DNA from: Modicisalibacter radicis
GTDB taxonomy: Bacteria > Pseudomonadota > Gammaproteobacteria > Pseudomonadales > Halomonadaceae
DNA: 64,000 nt
Direction of reading: 5' to 3'
NCBI RefSeq assembly: GCF_900961225.1
Contig: NZ_CAAHFN010000065.1
Span: forward strand, 124,001-188,000
The notes below the pieces were generated by a model. That model searched no databases and had not been told where the DNA came from. It worked only from the letters and a program-made list of their open reading frames with translations. Of the stretch, positions 45,965 through 55,063 are shown piece by piece (position 1 is the stretch's first letter; every line of letters starts with the position of its first letter). Position numbers and translations under genes: made by a program.

Positions 45965-46795
45965 TCACTGCCGCGCCAGCCGCAACGGTTCGGGGGGGCG
46001 CTCGCCCGGGGTAGCGCGCCAGGGACTGATATCGAGCCCGCCACGACGCACGTAACGCGCCAGCACCAGCAACTTCTCGGGGCGCAGGCGTGCCATGAGA
46101 TCGATAAAGATGTGTTCGACGCAATGCTCGTGGAAATCCTGGTGCCGGCGATAGGCCACCAGGTACTTGAGCAATCCCTCGCGGTCGAGACGCGGACCGC
46201 GGTAGCGAATCAGCACACTGCCCCAGTCGGGCTGGCCGGTCACCGGGCAGTTGGACTTGAGCAGGTGCGAATGAAGGCTCTCCTCGACGATTTCCTGGCC
46301 CACGGTTAACAGCTCGGAGCGCGGTGAATACTCGCTGATCGCGACATCGAGCTCGTCGAGGCACTCCCCGGGCAATCGCCGCGGCATCAAGCGTGGGTCG
46401 TCGACCGCAAGCAGCTCGACCGACACAGCACCGCCGGCCGCCGCCGACAGATCGGTTGCCAGCGTGTCGCGAACGGCATCCCGGTCCACGAAACGGCTCT
46501 GGTTGAAGCTGTTGAGATAGAGCTTCCATGACTTGGACTCGATCAGCCGCGGCGTGTCCGCCGACAGGCGAAAGCGAGCCACCGCCACCAGTGGCTTGCC
46601 TCGCGGGTTGAGCCAGGAAAGCTCGTAGGCATGCCACTCATCCTCGCCGACGAAGGGTAGCCGGTCGGCGTCGATTCCCAACGGTGCACGGTTGGCTGCC
46701 CTGGCAACAGGGTACAAGAGCGCCGGGTCGTAGCGCTCGGGATAACGCGATTCACGCCCCAGAGGGGCGTCCGCGAGGGTCTCGGGTCGATTCAT
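45965..46795 (-). CDS. queF: NADPH-dependent 7-cyano-7-deazaguanine reductase
   Basis: QueF reduces preQ0 to preQ1 in queuosine synthesis. The 276-residue form with two tandem tunnel-fold domains matches E. coli QueF (282). Signature segments are LIESKSWKLYLNSFNQ, the active-site loop LLKSNCPVTGQPDWGS with the nucleophilic Cys, and HQDFHEHCVEHIFID. GAGG lies before the ATG. It begins seven bases after yadH and is probably in the yadG-yadH-queF transcript. Confidence 0.96.
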   Translation of the reverse strand: MNRPETLADAPLGRESRYPERYDPALLYPVARAANRAPLGIDADRLPFVGEDEWHAYELSWLNPRGKPLVAVARFRLSADTPRLIESKSWKLYLNSFNQSRFVDRDAVRDTLATDLSAAAGGAVSVELLAVDDPRLMPRRLPGECLDELDVAISEYSPRSELLTVGQEIVEESLHSHLLKSNCPVTGQPDWGSVLIRYRGPRLDREGLLKYLVAYRRHQDFHEHCVEHIFIDLMARLRPEKLLVLARYVRRGGLDISPWRATPGERPPEPLRLARQ

Positions 46796-46802
46796 GCGAA
46801 CC

Positions 46803-47576
46803 TCAGCTGCGTATGCCCTTGCCGCGCTCCAGCATCCACAGCGCCAGCGCGAAGAACGCCGCGATGAAGACCGCTATGGCGACCAGCGCCCCCGCCACCG
46901 GGATGTCGGACACACCGAGGATGCCATAGCGGAAGGCGTTGACCATGTACAGGATGGGATTGATCATCGACACGCCCTGCCAGAACTCCGGCAACATGTC
47001 TATCGAGTAGAACACGCCCCCCAGGTAGGTCAGCGGCGTCAGCACGAAGATCGGCACGATCGATATGTCGTCGAACTTGTGCGCCAGCAGCGCGTTGACG
47101 AAGCCGCCGATGGAAAACAGCGCGGCGGTCATGATCACCACGCCGAGCATTACCAGCGGATGATGAATCGACAGATCCGTGAAGAAGAACGATACAACGG
47201 TAACGATCAACCCCACGCCCAGCCCGCGCGCCATGCCGCCGAGCACGAAGCCGGCGAGGATCACCCAGTTGGGCATCGGCGAGACCATCATCTCCTCGAC
47301 CGAACGCTGAAACTTGTTGGAAAAGAACGATGAGGCGACGTTGGAATAGCTGTTGGTGATCACCGACATCATGATCAGCCCGGGGACGATGTATGCCATG
47401 TAGCTGAAGCCGTCCATCTCGCCGATACGCGAGCCGATCAGGTTGCCGAAGATGATGAAGTACATGGTCATGGTGATCGACGGCGGCAGCAGGGTCTGCG
47501 GCCAGATACGGGTGAAGCGGCGCACCTCCTTGACCACCAGCGTCCACAACGAGACCAGAATCTGACGGGGGTTCAT
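46803..47576 (-). CDS. yadH: ABC-2 type transporter permease, YadH family
   Basis: The membrane subunit of an exporter of unknown substrate. It has 257 residues and six hydrophobic segments, among them TMYFIIFGNLIGSRIG and VIFIAAFFALALWM-like stretches. The ABC-2 signature region FQRSVEEMMVSPMPN lies in the middle. Its ATG overlaps the ATPase stop (ATGA). The pair corresponds to E. coli YadGH in length and order. Confidence 0.94.
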   Translation of the reverse strand: MNPRQILVSLWTLVVKEVRRFTRIWPQTLLPPSITMTMYFIIFGNLIGSRIGEMDGFSYMAYIVPGLIMMSVITNSYSNVASSFFSNKFQRSVEEMMVSPMPNWVILAGFVLGGMARGLGVGLIVTVVSFFFTDLSIHHPLVMLGVVIMTAALFSIGGFVNALLAHKFDDISIVPIFVLTPLTYLGGVFYSIDMLPEFWQGVSMINPILYMVNAFRYGILGVSDIPVAGALVAIAVFIAAFFALALWMLERGKGIRS

Positions 47577-48541
47577 TTGGCGACCTCCTCGTCGGCGAGC
47601 TTGGCCGGGCGCGATGCGGCATTGTCGTTTTCGACCATCGACACGAACAGCTCCTCGAGCCGATTGGCCCGGTTACGCATCGATACGATCTCGATGCCCT
47701 GCGCCGAAAGCTGCGCGAAGGCATCATTGAGACGCTGGCCCTTGCGCAGGCCGAGCGACAGCTGCGAGGCTTCCACCCGCTCGACCTCGAAGCCCTCGAG
47801 GGCCGGCGCGGCATCGACCGGCCGTGCCAGATCGAGCAGGAAGGTCTCGGTATCGAGCTCGGTCAGCAGGTCGCGTACCGAGGTATTCTTGACGATTTCA
47901 CCGTTGTTGATGATGGCGATGTTGCGGCACAGGCTCTCGGCCTCTTCGAGGTAGTGCGTGGTGAGGATGATGGTGGTCCCCTCCTCACGGTTGATCCGCC
48001 GCATGTACTGCCACATGCTGCGCCGCAATTCGATATCCACACCGGCCGTGGGCTCGTCGAGGATCAACAGGCGGGGACGATGAATCAGCGCGCGGGCGAT
48101 CATCAGGCGACGCTTCATCCCCCCGGAGAGCATGCGCGCCGGGCCATTGCGCTTGTCCCACAGGCCCAGGTCCTCGAGCAGCCGGTCGCAGCGTGGCTTG
48201 GCCTCGCGCAGCGACATCCCGTAATAGCCGGCCTGGGCGAGGATGATATCCTCGACCTTCTCGAACTGGGAGAAATTGAACTCCTGGGGCACCACGCCCA
48301 TCTGGTACTTGGCCTTGGCAAAATCGCGATCGATGTCGATGCCATAGATCGACACCTTGCCGGCCGTCTTCTGCACCAACGAGCAAACGATTCCCAGCGT
48401 GGTGGACTTGCCCGCCCCGTTAGGCCCCAGCAGGGCAAAGAAGTCACCCTCGGGAACGTCCAGATCGATCCCCTTCAGGGCATGAAAACCATTGCCGTAG
48501 ACTTTCGTGAGCCCCCGGATGGAAAGCGCGGGTTCTGCCAT
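47573..48541 (-). CDS. yadG: ABC transporter ATPase, YadG family
   Basis: The ATP-binding subunit partnering YadH. The 322 residues contain Walker A GPNGAGKST, Q-loop VVPQEFNF, signature LSGGMKRRL, Walker B LLILDEPTAGVD and switch His in TTHYLEE. A C-terminal extension of about 80 residues is typical of ABC-2 exporters. It heads the yadG-yadH-queF operon. The start has a weak GGGG site. Confidence 0.95.
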   Translation of the reverse strand: MAEPALSIRGLTKVYGNGFHALKGIDLDVPEGDFFALLGPNGAGKSTTLGIVCSLVQKTAGKVSIYGIDIDRDFAKAKYQMGVVPQEFNFSQFEKVEDIILAQAGYYGMSLREAKPRCDRLLEDLGLWDKRNGPARMLSGGMKRRLMIARALIHRPRLLILDEPTAGVDIELRRSMWQYMRRINREEGTTIILTTHYLEEAESLCRNIAIINNGEIVKNTSVRDLLTELDTETFLLDLARPVDAAPALEGFEVERVEASQLSLGLRKGQRLNDAFAQLSAQGIEIVSMRNRANRLEELFVSMVENDNAASRPAKLADEEVAK

Positions 48542-48702
48542 CGAACGCCCCTATCGTCAGTCAATCGTCGAACACGCCTAACAATTAGCGTGGCAAAGAC
48601 GTACTACATGAGGCCGCCGTCGCAAAAATCAACGGCACGCATGCCGTGAACGGATTCGGCAAGTGCCGATATCCCTGCAGTCATGGAGGATTCGGAAGGA
48701 TT

Positions 48703-48777
48703 TGGAGCGGGAAAGGAGATTCGAACTCCCGACCCTCGCCTTGGCAAGGCGATGCTCTACCACTGAGCTATTCCCGC
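48703..48777 (-). tRNA. tRNA-Gly(GCC), copy 3
   Basis: 75 bases with CCA. The anticodon loop TTGCCAA is held by a CGCC/GGCG stem, and the acceptor is GCGGGAA/TTCCCGC. Identical in body to the copies at 48895 and 49110. Confidence 0.97.
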
Positions 48778-48802
48778 TTGGAGAGGACTGCATGACAAGG
48801 AG

Positions 48803-48878
48803 TGGCGTCCCGTAGGGGGTTCGAACCCCTGTTACTGCCGTGAAAGGGCAGTGTCCTGGACCACTAGACGAACGGGAC
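48803..48878 (-). tRNA. tRNA-Glu(TTC), copy 3
   Basis: 76 bases with CCA. The anticodon loop is CTTTCAC with anticodon TTC, and the acceptor is GTCCCGT/ACGGGAC. The D-loop text differs from copy 2 in two bases. Confidence 0.97.
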
Positions 48879-48894
48879 ACGTTGTTCGCAAGAC

Positions 48895-48969
48895 TGGAGC
48901 GGGAAAGGAGATTCGAACTCCCGACCCTCGCCTTGGCAAGGCGATGCTCTACCACTGAGCTATTCCCGC
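48895..48969 (-). tRNA. tRNA-Gly(GCC), copy 2
   Basis: 75 bases with CCA, same body as the other two glycine genes. The 16-base spacer to the following tRNA-Glu is the same as at 49094-49109. Confidence 0.97.
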
Positions 48970-49017
48970 AACCTTACGCACTACTTGTGTCAGCAGTATA
49001 TACCGCTTGCTCGGAGA

Positions 49018-49093
49018 TGGCGTCCCGTAGGGGGTTCGAACCCCTGTTACTGCCGTGAAAGGGCAGTGTCCTAGGCCACTAGACGAACGGGAC
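49018..49093 (-). tRNA. tRNA-Glu(TTC), copy 2
   Basis: 76 bases with CCA and anticodon TTC. The D-loop reads GGCCTAGG where the other copies read GGTCCAGG. Confidence 0.97.
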
Positions 49094-49109
49094 ACGTTGT
49101 TCGCAAGAC

Positions 49110-49184
49110 TGGAGCGGGAAAGGAGATTCGAACTCCCGACCCTCGCCTTGGCAAGGCGATGCTCTACCACTGAGCTATTCCCGC
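49110..49184 (-). tRNA. tRNA-Gly(GCC), copy 1
   Basis: 75 bases with CCA, anticodon GCC. First glycine gene of the transcript. Confidence 0.97.
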
Positions 49185-49219
49185 ACTGCGTCTTACCGAC
49201 TCCGGCACCTGCGAGGAAG

Positions 49220-49295
49220 TGGCGTCCCATAGGGGGTTCGAACCCCTGTTACTGCCGTGAAAGGGCAGTGTCCTGGACCACTAGACGAATGGGAC
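49220..49295 (-). tRNA. tRNA-Glu(TTC), copy 1
   Basis: 76 bases with CCA and anticodon TTC; promoter-proximal. The sixth acceptor pair is A-T here and G-C in the other two copies, a compensated change. Confidence 0.97.
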
Positions 49296-49323
49296 GCATG
49301 CCTGCCTCGTCGAGGTGGCGCGT

Positions 49324-49352
49324 ATATTAATTAGCCCTTCCCAGGGTGTCAA
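49324..49352 (-). promoter_or_regulatory. Promoter of the tRNA-Glu/Gly operon
   Basis: On the minus strand, a perfect TTGACA (49347-49352) and TAATAT (49324-49329) lie 17 bases apart, followed by the GC-rich discriminator ACGCGCC. It is a strong sigma-70 promoter with the features of stringently controlled stable-RNA promoters. Confidence 0.9.
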
Positions 49353-49478
49353 GCCGCCGTCGCTCGACCGGACGACTATGCTGTAATCCAGCGAAACCTG
49401 TTGCAGGGGCTGGCCTACCACACCCTGTCTGTTGTCTCATGAGAAGCGACACACCACAGACCGCGCGAGGAGGAACGC

Positions 49479-49880
49479 ATGCGCAACAAACTGCACAAGA
49501 GCGACGCCGAATGGCGCCAGCAACTGACCCAGGAACAATACCGGGTGACGCGCGAAAAGGGCACCGAACCGCCGTTCAGTGGCGATCACCAGGTCAGCGA
49601 TGAACAGGGCATCTACCACTGTGTCTGCTGTGGCGCCGCCTTGTTCGAGAACGAGCACAAGTTCGACGCCGGCTGCGGTTGGCCGAGCTTCGACCGCCCA
49701 CTCGGCAAGGGCTCGGTCGAGGAGCACTTCGACGAGTCGCATGGCATGCGCCGCACCGAAGTCGTCTGTTCGCACTGTGACGCTCACCTGGGCCATGTCT
49801 TTCCCGATGGCCCGCCGCAGACCACCGGCCAGCGCTACTGCATCAATTCCGTGGCATTGGACTTCCATCGCGATGAGTAA
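49479..49880 (+). CDS. msrB: Peptide-methionine (R)-S-oxide reductase
   Basis: MsrB reduces the R form of methionine sulfoxide in proteins. The 133 residues carry two zinc CxxC pairs (CVCCG and [10 protein letters not shown]), the [11 protein letters not shown] loop, and the catalytic Cys in [20 protein letters not shown] site lies before the ATG. It is read away from the tRNA operon and appears to be a single-gene unit. Confidence 0.97.
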   Translation: MRNKLHKSDAEWRQQLTQEQYRVTREKGTEPPFSGDHQVSDEQGIYHCVCCGAALFENEHKFDAGCGWPSFDRPLGKGSVEEHFDESHGMRRTEVVCSHCDAHLGHVFPDGPPQTTGQRYCINSVALDFHRDE

Positions 49881-50034
49881 CCCGACAAGGCGTCCTCTCG
49901 AGGCGCCCGGTCCATGCTTCGCCACTGGCGGCGCCTGCGTGATTCGCCAGCTTGCGGCGAAGGCCTTTCCCGGACACAGCGGATGTGCAAGGTCTGGTAA
50001 GATGGGCGCATAGATCACTGCACAGGGGACGACG

Positions 50035-50982
50035 ATGCTCGGCTGGTATCCGGGACACATGAACAAGGCGCGCCGCCAGATCAAGGAAGCACTTCCCGAG
50101 ATCGACGTGGTGCTCGAGGTCCTCGATGCCCGCCTGCCCTACTCCAGCGCCAATCCCATGCTCGCCGAACTCACCGAGCACAAGCCGGTACTCAAGATCC
50201 TCTCGCGGGCCGATCTGGCCGATGCGGCGCGCACCGCCGAATGGGTCGCGCACTTCGACGCCCTGCCGGACACTCGCGCCCTGGCGGTCACCACGACCCA
50301 GGCCCGCGAACTCAAGCGCATTCCCTCGCTATGCCACGAGCTGGCCGGCCAGGTGCGCGCCGACCGCGACGTGCGGGTGATGGTCATGGGCATTCCCAAC
50401 GTCGGCAAGTCGACCCTGATCAATGGCCTGGCCGGTCGCAAGATCGCCAAGACCGGCAACGAGCCGGCCGTCACCAAGCGCCAGCAGCGTATCCGCATCG
50501 AAGGAGGCATCGCCCTGATAGACACGCCCGGGGTGCTGTGGCCGAAGATCGAGAACCAGGCCAGCGCGTACCGCCTGGCCGCCAGCGGCGCGATTCGCGA
50601 TACGGCGATCGACTACCTCGACGTGGCGATGATCACCGCCGCCGAGCTGGCCAAGCGTTACCCAGACGCCTTGAGCGCTCGCTTCAAGCTCAAGGCGCTA
50701 CCCAGCTACACCCCCGATCCCCAGGCCGCGACTATCGAGGTCGATGGCGGGCCGGCGCTCGACCTGATGGCCCTGGCCGGCTACGACGGCCAGGCCATCG
50801 TCAAGGCGATCGCCGGCAAGCGCGGCGGCCTGCGGGCCGGCGGCGAAGTCGACATGCATCGTGGCGCCGAGGTGCTGTTGCATGAACTGCGTGACGGCAA
50901 GCTCGGCCGGGTGACGCTGGAAACCCCCGCCGATATCGTCGAAATCGGCGCCGAAACGCCTGCCGAAGACGGCCTTGCCTGA
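50035..50982 (+). CDS. rbgA: Ribosome biogenesis GTPase YlqF/RbgA
   Basis: A circularly permuted GTPase of large-subunit assembly. The 315 residues start MLGWYPGHMNKARRQIKE. The G4-G5 part comes first (LSRADLAD in place of NKxD, then AVTT), G1 follows as MGIPNVGKSTLINGL and G3 as IDTPGVLWPK. The C-terminal helical domain binds rRNA. CAGGGGA precedes the ATG. A stem-loop with a TTTT tract follows at 51002. Confidence 0.95.
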   Translation: MLGWYPGHMNKARRQIKEALPEIDVVLEVLDARLPYSSANPMLAELTEHKPVLKILSRADLADAARTAEWVAHFDALPDTRALAVTTTQARELKRIPSLCHELAGQVRADRDVRVMVMGIPNVGKSTLINGLAGRKIAKTGNEPAVTKRQQRIRIEGGIALIDTPGVLWPKIENQASAYRLAASGAIRDTAIDYLDVAMITAAELAKRYPDALSARFKLKALPSYTPDPQAATIEVDGGPALDLMALAGYDGQAIVKAIAGKRGGLRAGGEVDMHRGAEVLLHELRDGKLGRVTLETPADIVEIGAETPAEDGLA

Positions 50983-51001
50983 CCCCGCCCGGTGAGGCGC
51001 G

Positions 51002-51025
51002 AGCGCTCGGGCCGCGGGCGCTTTT
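51002..51025 (+). terminator. Terminator after rbgA
   Basis: An 8-bp stem AGCGCTCG/CGGGCGCT (one G-T pair) with a five-base loop, followed by TTT and GCC; 19 bases after the rbgA stop. Confidence 0.65.
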
Positions 51026-51146
51026 GCCGATCGGCGCGTCGGGTTATGCTGGGCTGCGCCGGTGCAGCCCCACCGGTACGACGCCTGAAATCTGACATTC
51101 GCCCTGCAACTGGTCACCCAGCGCCCCAGTCGCCAACGGACACTCC

Positions 51147-52382
51147 ATGGAAACGACCCTCAACCCGATCCGCAAATCGCACAAGCTCGACAACGTCTGT
51201 TATGACATCCGCGGCCCGGTCCTCGATCATGCCAAGCGACTCGAGGACGAAGGGCAGCGAATCCTCAAGCTGAATATCGGCAATCCCGCGCCGTTCGGCT
51301 TCGAGGCGCCGGAGGAGATCCTCCAGGACGTGATGCGCAACCTGCCCACCGCTCAGGGCTATTGCGATTCCAAGGGGCTGTATTCGGCGCGCAAGGCGAT
51401 CATGCAGGAGTGTCAGCGCAAGGCCATCCCCGGCGTGGGCATCGAGGACATCTTCGTCGGCAACGGCGTTTCCGAACTGATCGTGATGGCCATGCAGGCG
51501 CTGCTCAACGACGGCGACGAAGTACTGATACCGGCCCCCGACTACCCTCTCTGGACCGCTGCCGCCAACCTGTCCGGCGGGCGTCCGGTGCACTACCTCT
51601 GCGACGAGCAGGCCGACTGGGCCCCCGACCTGGCCGACCTGCGCGACAAGATCACCAGCCACACCCGCGCGCTGGTACTGATCAACCCCAACAACCCCAC
51701 CGGCGCGGTCTACCCCCCCGAAGTGGTCAAGGAACTGCTGGCCATCGCCCGCCAGCACGATCTGGTGGTGTTCTCCGACGAGATCTACGACAAGATCCTC
51801 TACGACGACGTTGAACACGTCTCCACCGGTGCGCTGGCCAGCGACGAGCAACTGGTGGTGACCATGAACGGCCTGTCCAAGAGCTATCGCTGCGCGGGCT
51901 TTCGTTCGGGCTGGATGATCCTTTCCGGCGGGCTCGGCAAGCAGCGCGCCGCCGACTTCATCCAGGGCCTCAACATGCTCGCCTCGATGCGCCTGTGCGC
52001 CAACGTGCCGGCCCAGCACGCCATCCAGACCGCGCTCGGCGGCTACCAGTCGATCAACGATCTGGTGCTGCCCGGCGGACGGCTGCGCGCCCAGCGCGAC
52101 ATCACCTACGAGAAGCTCAACGCCATTCCCGGGGTTTCCTGCACCAGGCCCAGGGGGGCACTGTATGCCTTTCCGCGGCTCGACCCCCGGGTATTCAATA
52201 TCCAGGACGACGAAAAGCTGGTCCTCGACCTGTTGCTGCAGGAGAAGATCCTGCTCGTCCAGGGCACTGCCTTCAACTGGCCCGAGCCTGATCACGTGCG
52301 CATCGTCACCCTGCCCTGGGCCGAGCAACTCGACGATGCGCTGGAGCGATTCGCCCGCTTTCTCGGTCGCTATCGCCAGTGA
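51147..52382 (+). CDS. alaA: Alanine-synthesising glutamate-pyruvate aminotransferase AlaA
   Basis: A PLP-dependent class I aminotransferase that makes alanine from pyruvate and glutamate. The 411 residues align along their length with E. coli AlaA (YfbQ): KLDNVCYDIRGPVLDHAKRL, LNIGNPAPFGFEAPEEIL, NLPTAQGYCDSKGLYSARK, VLINPNNPTGAVY, the Schiff-base Lys in NGLSKSYRCAGFRSGW and MLASMRLCANVPAQHAIQ. No strong ribosome-binding site is seen before the ATG, which is chosen by alignment. It is next to htpX, on the same strand. Confidence 0.96.
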   Translation: METTLNPIRKSHKLDNVCYDIRGPVLDHAKRLEDEGQRILKLNIGNPAPFGFEAPEEILQDVMRNLPTAQGYCDSKGLYSARKAIMQECQRKAIPGVGIEDIFVGNGVSELIVMAMQALLNDGDEVLIPAPDYPLWTAAANLSGGRPVHYLCDEQADWAPDLADLRDKITSHTRALVLINPNNPTGAVYPPEVVKELLAIARQHDLVVFSDEIYDKILYDDVEHVSTGALASDEQLVVTMNGLSKSYRCAGFRSGWMILSGGLGKQRAADFIQGLNMLASMRLCANVPAQHAIQTALGGYQSINDLVLPGGRLRAQRDITYEKLNAIPGVSCTRPRGALYAFPRLDPRVFNIQDDEKLVLDLLLQEKILLVQGTAFNWPEPDHVRIVTLPWAEQLDDALERFARFLGRYRQ

Positions 52383-52507
52383 GTCCGGGCGCGACAAGCC
52401 GGCAACAACATTTTGCCGGGCGCTTGAAACCCGAGCGCCCGCCACCCATCTAACCAGCCAGTAACATCCTGAAATTCCCGGTTTCCGACTGCTGAGGATT
52501 CACCCTT

Positions 52508-53407
52508 ATGATGCGTATCATCCTGTTCCTGGCCACCAACCTGGCGGTGGTGCTGGTGGCCAGCATCACCCTGCGCCTGCTCGGTGTCGAACCCTACCTC
52601 AACGCCAACGGGCTGAACATGAACAGCCTGCTGATCTTCTGCTTCGTGTTCGGCATGGCCGGCTCGCTGATCTCGCTGCTGCTGTCGAAGAAGATGGCCA
52701 AGATGAGCACCCGCGCCCATGTCATCACCCAGCCACGCGACGCCAACGAGCGCTGGCTGCTCGACACCGTCGCCGAACTGGCTCGTGACGCCGGCATCAA
52801 GACCCCCGAAGTGGCGATATTCCCGGCCCAGCAATCCAATGCCTTCGCCACCGGCTGGAAGAAGGACGACGCGCTGGTGGCGGTATCGGAGGGCCTGCTC
52901 ACGCGCATGCGCCCCGAAGAGATCCGCGCCGTGCTAGCACACGAGATCGGCCACGTCGCCAACGGCGACATGGTCACCCTGGCGCTGATCCAGGGCGTGC
53001 TCAACACCTTCGTGATGTTCTTCGCCCGCGTCGTCGCGCAACTGGTCGACAGCTTCCTGCGCCGCGACGACAACGGCGGACTGGGCTTCATGGGCTATTT
53101 CGTGGTGGTCATCGTCGCCGAGATCGTCTTCGGCCTGGTCGCCTCGATCATCGTCGCCTGGTTCTCGCGCTTCCGCGAATACCGTGCCGACGCCGCCGGC
53201 GCCAAGCTGGCCGGCAGCGGCGCGATGATCAACGCCCTGGCACGACTCAAGGCGGAAACCCAGATGCCCGACCAGATGCCCGACACGCTGACCGCCTTCG
53301 CCATCACTACCGGGCAGACCCGCAAGATCATGGAACGCCTGTTCGCCAGCCACCCGCCGCTCGACGACCGCATCCGGGCACTCAAGGAGTCGGCTTACCG
53401 CCAGTGA
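52508..53407 (+). CDS. htpX: Membrane zinc protease HtpX
   Basis: An inner-membrane metalloprotease that works with FtsH in quality control. The 299 residues have two N-terminal membrane spans ([19 protein letters not shown] and [18 protein letters not shown]), the zinc motif [15 protein letters not shown], two later hydrophobic stretches around residues 150-225, and the third ligand in [15 protein letters not shown]. The start MMRI is as in E. coli. A strong terminator follows. Confidence 0.96.
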   Translation: MMRIILFLATNLAVVLVASITLRLLGVEPYLNANGLNMNSLLIFCFVFGMAGSLISLLLSKKMAKMSTRAHVITQPRDANERWLLDTVAELARDAGIKTPEVAIFPAQQSNAFATGWKKDDALVAVSEGLLTRMRPEEIRAVLAHEIGHVANGDMVTLALIQGVLNTFVMFFARVVAQLVDSFLRRDDNGGLGFMGYFVVVIVAEIVFGLVASIIVAWFSRFREYRADAAGAKLAGSGAMINALARLKAETQMPDQMPDTLTAFAITTGQTRKIMERLFASHPPLDDRIRALKESAYRQ

Positions 53408-53440
53408 CCGCGCGACACCGCTGCCTGCATGGCCGCACCC

Positions 53441-53476
53441 CATCAAAAAGCCCCGGCATGCCGGGGCTTTTTGATG
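53441..53476. terminator. Bidirectional terminator between htpX and pdxB
   Basis: A perfect 36-base palindrome with stem AAAAAGCCCCGGCA and complement and T-tracts on both strands. It lies between two convergent genes. Confidence 0.92.
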
Positions 53477-53503
53477 GGCTCGCGGACCAGTAACCGCCCT
53501 CGC

Positions 53504-54658
53504 TCACTGCTTGCTGGCCAGCCTGACCTTGAAGCCGAATCGCTCGAGGGCTTCGCGCAGATCATTGTTGTTCTTCTTGAGGTCGACCCGCAACGTCGCG
53601 AATTCGCGGCGTACGGGGTATTCGGCGCGATAACGATCGAACGCCTGGGGCATGCCCAGGCGTCGTCGGTAGCGTTCGAAGCCGACCATGTCGCGGCGTA
53701 CGTCGTAGCAGGAGCGTACGCAGAGCGACAATGCCTCGCCGGGCGGCGCCCAGCCGGTGAGCACCAGCTTGCGCAGCCAAGGCTCGGGCTTTAGCTGGCC
53801 GAGCTTGCGACGCACCGGCAATCCGTAATGGCGCATGATCGCCTGGTAGACCAGCTCGGTGCCGCGCATCTTGCCGTCCAGGCTGTGCCCGGCAATGTGC
53901 GGCGTGGCGATGTCGACCAGCGAATAGAGCGCTTCGTCGATGGTCGGCTCGCCCTCCCAGACATCGATGACCGTGCACAGGTCGCCATGCTCGGCCAGCC
54001 GCTCGCGCAGCGCACGACCATCGAGGCAGTCGCCGCGTCCGGCGTTGAGCAGCACTGTGCCGGGCCGCAGCGCGGCGATACGCCGCGCATCGAGGAGATG
54101 ACGGGTCGGGTGATCGCCCGTGGTCACTAGGGGTGTGTGCAGGCAGAGGATATCGGCCTCGCCGATCAGCGTGTCGAGGTCGACGAAATCGTCGCGGTCC
54201 TCGGCGAGTGCCCGGGGCGGATCGCAGACCAGACAGCGGGCGCCCAGTTCGCTCAGGCGCCGCCACAGCCGGTCGCCGACATTGCCTGCCCCGACGATGC
54301 CGATGGTGCAGCGATCGAGCCGATAGTCCTGCTCTTCGGCCAGCATCAAAAGGCTGGACAGCACGTAGTCGACCACCGAGTCGGCGTTGCTGCCCGGGGC
54401 ACTGGCGAAGCCGATCCGCCGCTCGCGCAGGTAATCGAGATCGACGTGGTCGGTACCGATCGTGCAGGTGCCCACGAAGCGCACCCGCGAGCCGGCCAGC
54501 AGTGTCGCGTCGACCCGGGTGATCGAACGCACCAGCAGGATGTCGCACTCGGCCACCGCCTGCGCATCGATCTCGCGGCCGGGAAGCCGGCGGATCTCGC
54601 CCAGTTCGCCGAAGAACTCCTCGACCAGAGGAATGTTCTGGTCGGCTAGAATGCGCAT
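53504..54658 (-). CDS. pdxB: Erythronate-4-phosphate dehydrogenase
   Basis: The second enzyme of pyridoxal 5'-phosphate synthesis by the DXP-dependent route. The 384 residues start MRILADQNIPLVEEFFGELG. The NAD-binding fold has GIVGAGNVGDRLWRRL, the 2-hydroxyacid dehydrogenase active site includes NAGRGDCLDGRAL and IATPHIAGHSLDGKMRGTE. The C-terminal dimerisation domain is the PdxB-specific one. GGAGCGAG lies before the ATG. Confidence 0.96.
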   Translation of the reverse strand: MRILADQNIPLVEEFFGELGEIRRLPGREIDAQAVAECDILLVRSITRVDATLLAGSRVRFVGTCTIGTDHVDLDYLRERRIGFASAPGSNADSVVDYVLSSLLMLAEEQDYRLDRCTIGIVGAGNVGDRLWRRLSELGARCLVCDPPRALAEDRDDFVDLDTLIGEADILCLHTPLVTTGDHPTRHLLDARRIAALRPGTVLLNAGRGDCLDGRALRERLAEHGDLCTVIDVWEGEPTIDEALYSLVDIATPHIAGHSLDGKMRGTELVYQAIMRHYGLPVRRKLGQLKPEPWLRKLVLTGWAPPGEALSLCVRSCYDVRRDMVGFERYRRRLGMPQAFDRYRAEYPVRREFATLRVDLKKNNNDLREALERFGFKVRLASKQ

Positions 54659-54773
54659 GCTGCTCGCTCCTTGTTCCCGGCTAGCGGGCCGTTACAATGA
54701 TGGCGCCTCGATCGCCAGCCATCTTAGGCTGGGCGAGCGGGCGCGACAAGCCGCCATCGACTCAGGAGCCGCC

Positions 54774-55049
54774 GTGATCGTCCGCTGGGAAAGCCCTCAT
54801 GACTATGTGCTGGTGCACATCCATCAGGACATGTTCGGCGACTGGATATTCAGTCGCGCCTGGGGCCAGATAGGCACTCAGTTCGGCGGCCTCAAGCATC
54901 AGCTGGCCGACAGCCACGAGCAGGCCCTGATGTGGCTCGACGATGTCGACCACATTCAGCGCTCGCGGGGCTTTCGCAAGGTTCTCGAGACCCATGACGA
55001 CAGCCCGGAGGGTCGTGACGCCGTTCGTCAGCTCTCGCTGCTCGAATAG
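54774..55049 (+). CDS. Small WGR-domain protein
   Basis: A 91-residue protein. The GTG at 54774 with CAGGAG seven bases upstream is the start; the longer open frame is the antisense of pdxB. The WGR-like core is HIHQDMFGDWIFSRAWGQIG, followed by helix HEQALMWLDDVDHIQRSRGF. WGR domains bind nucleic acids in PARP-type proteins. Stand-alone bacterial versions are common beside housekeeping genes and have no known role. It is convergent with rlmKL, only 14 bases away. Confidence 0.8.
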   Translation: MIVRWESPHDYVLVHIHQDMFGDWIFSRAWGQIGTQFGGLKHQLADSHEQALMWLDDVDHIQRSRGFRKVLETHDDSPEGRDAVRQLSLLE

Positions 55050-55063
55050 CCCGCCGGATCGTC

